A stretch of DNA of 64,000 nucleotides from Aotearoamyces nothofagi (Eukaryota > Ascomycota > Leotiomycetes > Leotiales > Tympanidaceae), in NCBI GenBank assembly GCA_015345905.1, contig JADDTR010000006.1, positions 124,001-188,000 on the forward strand, given 5' to 3'. Shown in pieces: positions 57,548 to 64,000 of this stretch. Under the pieces are notes generated by a model. That model searched no databases. It was given only the letters and a program-made list of their open reading frames with translations, and was not told the origin of the DNA. The first letter of the stretch is position 1. Every line of letters begins with the position of its first letter. The position numbers and the translations under genes are program-made.

Positions 57548-59329
57548 ATGTCGTCTTTTTTCACAATCCCTGCATCGCAGAGGAAGCGGAAAAGGACAGA
57601 TATTACAGAAGTGCCAAAGAAGCGAGTAGCAGCTGCGCAAGGCTCTTCGAAGACTTCAAAAGCCCCACAGCGTAGATTGCAACGAGACGAATCGATATCT
57701 GGCAGCGAATCCGAGGATGATGAAGGACCGCGAGACACTGGAATTGAAGATGAAGTCGATGAAGATACATCTGGGTCTGAAGGTGACGAAGAGACAGCTG
57801 CAGAGCGAAGATTACGACTCGCAGAACGATACCTAGAAAACATTAGAGAAGAAGTGGATGAAGTTGGGTTTGATGCAGAAGATATAGATCGAGATCTAAT
57901 AGCTGAGCGTTTGAAAGAAGATGTGGCAGAGTCAAAGGGAAAGATATACCGCAGTTTGGCAGACGATCTATCATTCCACCAAGCATCGCATACGCTATTT
58001 CGCTGCAATACGGAGACTGTCACAGCAGTTGCTACATGTCCTCCATACGCATATACAGTTTCAAAAGATATATGTCTTGTGAAATGGCAGATTCAAGAGC
58101 TACCAGAAAACCAGTTTCTCCCCAAAAAAGGCAAGAAGTCGAAGAAGCCTCTACCACCACCGCGACGGAAACCTGTACAGATTGCATTTGCAAAAGGAAA
58201 TAAAAATTACGCAAAGGACAACTCATATCAAGGACATGTTGATAGTATATTATCGATTGCAGCTTCACAAGATGGCAAGTTTGTTGTCACAGGTGGCCGG
58301 GATCGTCGAATCATCGTCTGGAACGCGGAGACTTTAAAGCCTATCCGCATCTTCTCCCAACACCGAGACTCTGTGACAGGTCTAGCATTCCGTCGGGGCA
58401 CCAATCAGCTTTACTCGGCCTCAAAAGACCGTACTATTAAGATCTGGTCTCTCGACGAGCTCGCATACGTAGAAACGCTTTTTGGGCATCAAGATGAAGT
58501 CGTCGACGTTGCAGCACTCGCACAAGAACGCTGTATCAGCGTTGGTGCTCGCGACCGTACTGCAAGATTATGGAAAGTTGTCGAAGAGACCCAACTTGTT
58601 TTCCGTGGTGGCGGCGCCGAAAAGAAGTCCAGACATTCCGGTCCAAGGGTCCAAGAGGGCAGTATGGACCGTGTAGCCATGATTGATGAGGAGATGTTCG
58701 TTACAGGAAGTGATAATGGATCGCTGTCTTTATGGGTGACACATAAGAAGAAGCCGATCCACACTCTCTCACTTGCGCATGGTGTAAATCCCCCTTTAGC
58801 ACCAGAGGAGGCTTCGGCGGAGCTAAACCCCGATCCAAGGGTCGTACCTGCACCACAACCAAGGTGGATCACAGCTCTCACCACAATCCCATATTCAGAC
58901 GTCATTCTAACAGGTAGCTGGGATGGACATGTCAGAGCATGGAAGGTCAGCGATGACAGGAAAAAGATCGAGGCAATCGGCACTGTCGGGTCTGTAGCAA
59001 CAGAAGAGCAATCATCAAGTTCTACAGAGTTAGATATCTTGAAAAAAGCGGGGCAGAATGGCGATTCCGGCATAGGATTAGGCACGGGTCTCTCCCCGCC
59101 ATCAAACCTAGAAAAATACCAAGATAGACCTGTAGTCCGAGGTGTGATCAACGACATCTCCATATTCGAGCGCGGCGATCGCGGCAAAGACGGCGCCTGT
59201 ATCGTGGTGGCAGTAGGCAAGGAACACCGTCTAGGCAATTGGATGAAAGTAGCTGGCAAGAACGGAGCTGTAGTGTTCGAAGTACCGAGAATCGCAAAGG
59301 CGAAGCATGTTGAGACCGAGGCAGAATAA
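57548..59329 (+). CDS. RRP9: RRP9, U3 snoRNP WD40 protein
   Basis: Intronless from the ATG at 57548; 593 aa. The N-terminus MSSFFTIPASQRKRKR is basic, followed by a long acidic region and then RRLRLAERYLENIREEV, typical of Rrp9/U3-55K. WD repeats follow: GHVDSILSIAASQDGKFVV with TGGRDRRIIVWNAE, SASKDRTIKIWSLDELAYVE and SVGARDRTARLWKVVEETQL. Rrp9 binds the B/C motif of U3 snoRNA and is needed for pre-18S processing in the nucleolus. An upstream in-frame extension begins at a TTG and is ignored because the conserved start is at 57548. The acidic domain (residues 55-85) is Glu/Asp/Ser-rich. Confidence 0.94.
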   Translation: MSSFFTIPASQRKRKRTDITEVPKKRVAAAQGSSKTSKAPQRRLQRDESISGSESEDDEGPRDTGIEDEVDEDTSGSEGDEETAAERRLRLAERYLENIREEVDEVGFDAEDIDRDLIAERLKEDVAESKGKIYRSLADDLSFHQASHTLFRCNTETVTAVATCPPYAYTVSKDICLVKWQIQELPENQFLPKKGKKSKKPLPPPRRKPVQIAFAKGNKNYAKDNSYQGHVDSILSIAASQDGKFVVTGGRDRRIIVWNAETLKPIRIFSQHRDSVTGLAFRRGTNQLYSASKDRTIKIWSLDELAYVETLFGHQDEVVDVAALAQERCISVGARDRTARLWKVVEETQLVFRGGGAEKKSRHSGPRVQEGSMDRVAMIDEEMFVTGSDNGSLSLWVTHKKKPIHTLSLAHGVNPPLAPEEASAELNPDPRVVPAPQPRWITALTTIPYSDVILTGSWDGHVRAWKVSDDRKKIEAIGTVGSVATEEQSSSSTELDILKKAGQNGDSGIGLGTGLSPPSNLEKYQDRPVVRGVINDISIFERGDRGKDGACIVVAVGKEHRLGNWMKVAGKNGAVVFEVPRIAKAKHVETEAE

Positions 59330-59718
59330 ATGGCTCGAGATTTAAAGCAGTTTTTAATAATTGGCAGAATTGGTCAATTGTGGATATGATCGGATTCATT
59401 GCTGTATTTTTATGGTATCGTAGCATAGCATAGCGTATTTCAGTGGCTTTGCATCTCAAATGGCGAAAAATCCTTTCCCTTTTTATACATTTTGTTCATA
59501 ACTGTAAATAATCGACAGCTGGTTTTCCTACATATATTTGAATGTCATAGCCACATGAAACCCCTTGTCCTCTATCCATAATCCAACCTAATGGCAACGG
59601 TGAAGGCTTCTTGACGATCCTGGCTCACTCTACAAAGCTAACAGCTCTAGTTGCCAAGAAAGAGCTCCGAATACCGCGGATTCATCAATTTTCGAATCCC
59701 CTTTTAATGGCTTCGAGA
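59330..59718. other. Intergenic between RRP9 and SAD1 3' ends
   Basis: 389 bp between convergent genes, AT-rich, no gene or repeat seen. It should contain both 3' UTRs. Confidence 0.5.
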
Positions 59719-61479
59719 TTATTTTCCAGCCTTCTGCTTCACATCTCTTCTCCGCTCCCAAACCTGCAGATAACTCTCTCCCAAATACAGTAACTCCCTC
59801 TGGGTCTTCTCTACAAATAGATCTTGGCATACGACCCACTCTTCCCTGCTCCTATCCCTCAATTGCACCTTCCACGCATGCTTCTCAGCCTCTCCCTCCA
59901 CACTATCCTCTCTTCCGCGCACAGCCTCATGCACGATATTGGCCACTAGATCGTACCAAATCGGCTCCCCGGGAGGATGGTGCGAAGGAGAAGGCTCGAC
60001 ATATGGTCCCATGTCTAGGTTTCGTGCATCGAATGTCACGATTGTGGGATTTCGCTCCGAGACAAACTTATTTTGTGAGAAACGCTTTACGTGGAAGAGG
60101 AGATACGGAGGAAGCGGGTGGAGTAAACGATAGCGCTTTCTCTGACTGAGATGCTCTTGGGCTTTTAAGCCGTCGTATTTTGACAATATTGAGGTTAACG
60201 GAACCTGAGGAATGATATTGCGCTCCAACTCATCCTGGAAGAGTGGCGCAGCCGGCAAATCCAGTGTAAGCAGAAGAAATCTATTCACATCGACTTTAAC
60301 TTCCGCAGCTTCCTCAAAGCGTAGTCGATCCCCAGCATCAGCCTTCGCGGTAATGGCTTGGCTTTCGACCTTTAGCTTTCCTTGAAATATTTGTTGGATC
60401 ATACTGCTTCCAGGCTTGGTTTTGCTGCCCCCCAGTGCAATATGTAGATTGTTCAGAAACCATGACAAGAACTCGACAGGGTCTGATTGTGTAGTAAGAG
60501 TGAACTTCTTATTTGAGCGGAGTGAAATTTCTTGGAGAAGTTCGTGTGGAGATACGTGTGTTTTGAAAGCTCGAGGGTTCCAAATTTTCCGAACGAGTAT
60601 GGATAGTCGTTTCACCAGTTCAGGCTTTGAGGAGAAGTCTTCGAGCATCAAATAATTCCGCAGTGGTGGGACGTGAGATAGAGCTTGTACTACGGCGTTA
60701 AAGTAGTCATTTTCTTTGATGTTGTTCATGCCCACAAAACCCGGCGTATACTGTTTCCCCCCTAGCGCCCATGCTGTTATTGTCTTGCGATCCATATCTA
60801 TGACTTCCTTCTTAGTATACCTCGGATCTGACACGAACTTGATATCTTCTAGGCTTTTATTCTTCACCTCGTAACCCTCGGGTAAAACATAAACCTTTTG
60901 GGTTTGCATATTGATATACACATGATGGCCTACTTCTAGGGAGTGGAAATATGCGTGTGACTTGGGACCACGTCCTTGGTAGTAACGCCCACAAACCAAG
61001 CAAGCATATACATTGATATTTGATAATGTAACAGAGCATAGCTTCTCGAAATCGAAGTCAAGAACATGGCGGTCAATGGTGTCGAGGTATAAATCGTCAT
61101 AACCCTCCATAGGTCCATCTTGCCGGGATTTTATTGGGATCACTTCCTCATCTTCGAGACCGTCTTGCGTCCGTACAGCTTCCTCGACCTTTACTCTTTG
61201 GGGAAGCTCTCGTTGAGAACTGACATCATGGTTTGTGGACTCGACTTGCTGAATGAATGTCAGTAATAATCATGACGAACCCTAAGATCTACCTACTGTC
61301 CCGAGCCCATTGCCATTATGGCATTCGACCTTCTGTAGATGGCTGTTAGTAGCTGGTAGGTGGATTCGCAAGTCTTCACATACTTCGTCGAAGCGGGTCT
61401 TCTTGGAAGCAGGCGAATCATATCCAGCAACTGCTTCAAGAGCTTCTGCGGCCTGACGTTTTGCCATTCTATCGGTCAT
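59719..61479 (-). CDS. SAD1: SAD1/USP39, spliceosomal inactive ubiquitin-specific protease
   Basis: Two exons, 61297-61479 and 59719-61248, with a 48-bp intron (GTAGGT donor, ACTGAC branch site, CAG acceptor); 570 aa. The zinc-finger UBP part shows YACLVCGRYYQGRGPKSHAY and VGHHVYINMQTQKVYVLPEG. The USP fold begins GFVGMNNIKENDYFNAVVQA, where the catalytic Cys position of active USPs (NTCYMNA) is Asp, so the enzyme is inactive. It ends LHPLPPYLLFHVKRFSQNKF and a short basic tail. Sad1/USP39 acts in the nucleus to stabilise the U4/U6.U5 tri-snRNP for splicing. A second Met lies five codons in (MAKRQAAEALE) and may be the true start. Confidence 0.95.
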
Positions 61480-62460
61480 ATAGCGTTACCAACCAGATAA
61501 GGCACGCTTCAACTTTACGTCGCGATTTTTTGAAATTCGAGCCTCGCGACTAAGGCAAATGAAGCAAACATGATATACGCGTCACGTGACAGATAGGCCT
61601 ACTCAAGTTCCAAGCAAGCTTCAGATCACCTATCACCAGGTACAGACTCTACAGTATTCGTATCTACCTTCCCAGTGACAAATAACTGGTGATTTAATGG
61701 ACGTCATAGGTGGGATAGACAGCTGAACTGCTGGAAATCCACACTGAGACCCATCATCTGCGTATTCCTTAGTTATGTATTGTACGGAAGTACAGTCCAA
61801 AGTCCGGGCCGGGTGGCAGTGGTGATCTGTCGTTGAGCTTCTCTGACATAAGTTCACAGTGGATACGTATCTGATGGGATTGACAAGAATGAATGTCGGG
61901 TTCCATTAAAGGGAACCGGAGACCCCCCGTGCATTGAGACGGTCCCAGCAAAGGCTACAAAGTCGATAGATCGACTATCTTTTTCCCTAGGCTCTTGACA
62001 GGTGCTATTGGACTTCGGTTATCACAGGTATAAATGGAGCAGGAGTCCGTAATATTCAACATATCGTGCAGATTCCTGCTGTCGCATGTTTGGTATCTCC
62101 TCTCTATTGCATGCTCTCGTATAGCCGTTCTAGTTTCAATCATTGTCTTTTTGTTTTTCTTATTATGCTTTGCTCCTTTTACTCAGTATTTGATTGCCAG
62201 TTGTCATCTTGTTAGGAGTCCTATTGTTTGCACCCTGCTGGATTCTGGGTCTGGCCTAGCCCGTTGGAACATATATTCGATGGGGCTTGGATAGAGGGCC
62301 ACTGAAGCCGATACTAGGACGCCGGAGAATAGCTACACTGAGGGCCTCGCATTGTCTACCGTCCCGAGCAGCTGCTAGCTGTGGGCTCAGGATGGCATTT
62401 TGCATTCTTGGCATGCTATTCTTGTCTCCGTGCCTTGTCCCTAGTACGGGAACTAATACA
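61480..62460. promoter_or_regulatory. SAD1 upstream region with GTCACGTGAC palindrome
   Basis: A perfect 10-bp palindrome gtcacgtgac lies at 61581-61590, 102 bp before the SAD1 start. The rest of this stretch has no recognisable gene. A hydrophobic plus-strand ORF at 62034-62294 lacks any known motif. Confidence 0.4.
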
Positions 62461-62880
62461 CTCTATCCTAACGAGGCCAATATTATAGTTCGAGCAGGTA
62501 GGTATATCCTAACTAAGTTAGTATTACAGCTCGAGCAGACAGTTGTACCTGTATCCTAGCGAAGTCAATATTATAGTTCGAGCAGGTGGATATATTCTAA
62601 CGAAGTTAGTATTGCAGCTCGAACAGACAGGTGTACCTGTATCCTAGCGAAGTCAATATTATAGTTCGAGCAGGTAGGTACATCCTAACAAAGTTCATAT
62701 TATAGTACGAACCAATAAATGTACCTATATACTAACGAAGTCATTATTACAATATGAGTAGGTAGGCGCTATTATAGTTCGAGCAGGTAGGTGTATCCCA
62801 ATCAAGTCAGTGTTGCAGGATGAGCAGGTAAGCCCATCTGCTACGTAACGAAGCCACATTATAGTACGAGCAGGAAATGA
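62461..62880. repeat. Imperfect tandem repeat, unit about 40-50 bp, roughly nine units
   Basis: Each unit carries a version of tatcctaacgaagtcaatat followed by tatagttcgagcaggtagg. Odd and even units alternate between attatagttcgagcaggt and attacagctcgagcagac in the first half, giving a double-unit period of roughly 90 bp (for example 62545-62640 against 62635-62690). The last units (after 62760) are more diverged. No spacers are present, so it is not a CRISPR array. Confidence 0.8.
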
Positions 62881-63154
62881 CGATATGATGAAAGACTATC
62901 GAATCAGCCTTAACGAGGTGATCTAGCCTAGGGCTTCCCCCCAGCCAGAGGAGTATAAATGGCAGCTCTTTCCCTCTTCTCAGGATATTTCTCTTCCATC
63001 CTTTCGTACACACACTCAAAAGCTTTATCGATTATCGACAACAGCCTACTTATCTTCACCTCTTCCTTCCACCGCCAATTCATCTTTATCTCTTCCTTCC
63101 ATCGCCAGTTAGACAAATATTATCTACACAGTACCTTCCTTCCACTTCTTTATC
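62881..63154. other. RING gene promoter and leader
   Basis: Contains a short tandem duplication tctcttccttccatcgccag-like (about 63060-63113, two units of about 27 bp) and a pyrimidine-rich leader before the ATG at 63155. A TATAAA lies at 62954-62959. Confidence 0.5.
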
Positions 63155-63923
63155 ATGGACAGTCCACTTAGTGAAGAGATCCTATCTAACGTCGACGTAA
63201 CGACTCTGGCGGAAGAAGATAGACTTTGCCCTATCTGCCGAGATCCATTCTCAGTATCATCTCATGAGGTAAGAACCCCAATCGCCACTCCCAACAACAG
63301 GAGTACCCCACTGACGACGAGAATAGTCCGCACAAGCGAGACTGATCTGTGGCCACGTCTTCGATCGCAGCTGCATCATGGAATGGTTTAAAAGCCCCAT
63401 GGTGGGCTTCTGTGGCACTATCACATATCCCACCACGTGCCCAATGTGTCGGAGAGATCAGACTCCAGAATGGCAAGGAAAACCGGCCAATGAGCCATCG
63501 GAAGAAACGTATATGCTAGGCAACAGCGAAGTACGGCTGGCCGTCCTGGGCGTCGTTGAGACTTTTCACGGCTCCCTCTACCCGCGTTGGGAGTCTCAAA
63601 TGAGAGGCGCGCTACGACCAACTTCAACTGGAGGTATGAACATCACCGCCATCCTAAGACTCATAGATGCCTTCTACGAGCATATTAAGCAGATCGACAC
63701 CACAAGAGAGTATCTCCGGAACAATCTTCACGACTACCCAGCTTTTGTGGACACCCTCGAACTGATTGAGAGAGAGTGGAAAGTGTTCAAGCGATATGTC
63801 GTGATGTTTGCGACCAATGTGCATATTCCATCCCGCACCGCAGCGGATCAAGAGAAGATCAAGGTCTCTGCCAGGCAGTGGATAGCCTACATCAGCCAAA
63901 GAGAACAAACAAGGCAAGACTAG
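63155..63923 (+). CDS. RING-H2 finger protein (putative E3 ubiquitin ligase)
   Basis: Two exons, 63155-63268 and 63327-63923, phase 0; 236 aa. The RING starts CPICRDPF at about residue 31 and continues after the splice as LICGHVFDRSCIMEWF and CPMCRRDQTP. The spacing CX2C...CXH...CX(n)CX2C, with His and Cys placed as in RING-H2 or C3HC4 fingers, predicts E3 ligase activity. There is no transmembrane segment and no other known domain. The C-terminal half is helical (AILRLIDAFYEHIKQ, FVDTLELIEREWKVFKR). Such small RING proteins with unknown tails are common in lineage-specific fungal families. The intron is 58 bp. Confidence 0.8.
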
Positions 63924-64000
63924 TGCTTGGTTCAAAGCTTTTATTGTGGACTGACCAAAGAAATAATAATGCTTCACTCGAAGTTCTTGTTGCTTCCTAA

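Noticed and set aside
62034-62294. Hydrophobic 86-aa plus-strand ORF
   Set aside because: No domain, no splice partner, AT/T-rich composition explains the hydrophobicity.
62461-62880. CRISPR or regulatory leader array
   Set aside because: The repeats are contiguous and imperfect with no unique spacers.

Overview
The window is a gene-dense piece of a nuclear chromosome from a filamentous ascomycete (Pezizomycotina). The evidence is short introns (about 40-150 nt) with GTRNGT donors and CTAAC/CTGAC branch sites, clear fungal orthologues (VID21, VHC1, an INSIG protein, MAK11, RAD7/RAD16), and roughly half GC. A class such as Leotiomycetes is possible but I cannot fix it from sequence alone. I support 23 protein-coding genes plus two weak small ORFs. 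No tRNA, rRNA, CRISPR array or intact mobile element was found. Exon limits were read by eye from splice signals, reading frame and family conservation.

Layout. 1-2.1 kb: N-terminal part of VID21/EAF1 (NuA4 scaffold), running off the left edge. 3.7-5.2 kb: MAK11 (60S biogenesis), followed by a duplicated stop-codon region and an 18-bp minisatellite. 5.2-11 kb: a long low-complexity domain of micro- and minisatellites with an INSIG-family sterol-regulatory gene (7.5-8.7 kb) in its middle. It contains a single N flanked by two identical 182-bp copies, probably an unmerged contig overlap, and a three-unit higher-order repeat. 11-20.5 kb: M16 zinc metalloprotease, a small unknown ORF, ZW10/DSL1, nitronate monooxygenase, RPB11. 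21-26 kb: LSM5, a DEDDy 3'-5' exonuclease, YTM1. 26.7-33.1 kb: RAD7 and RAD16, the two partners of the global-genome nucleotide-excision-repair complex, head to head. 35-45 kb: purple acid phosphatase with CACGTG sites upstream, the SLC12 transporter VHC1, and an AVT3/4-type vacuolar amino-acid transporter. 45.9-52.3 kb: POL31 (DNA polymerase delta small subunit), an unknown protein, a NAT9-type acetyltransferase. 53-61.5 kb: DED1, PRE1 (proteasome beta4), RRP9, SAD1. 62.5-64 kb: a tandem repeat array and a RING-H2 gene.

Most genes are independent housekeeping functions: ribosome biogenesis (MAK11, YTM1, RRP9), RNA metabolism (LSM5, DED1, SAD1, RPB11), DNA repair and replication (RAD7, RAD16, POL31), and vacuolar transport (VHC1, AVT). 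The best functional linkage is the divergent RAD7-RAD16 pair.

The most unusual points are two genes (RAD7, PRE1) whose start codon appears to be split AT|G by an intron, so that unspliced RNA reads ATG-TAA; the higher-order repeat in which fixed TATA-containing blocks alternate with variable microsatellites; the cluster of three perfect inverted repeats near 50.6-50.9 kb; and the probable assembly artefact at base 9152.
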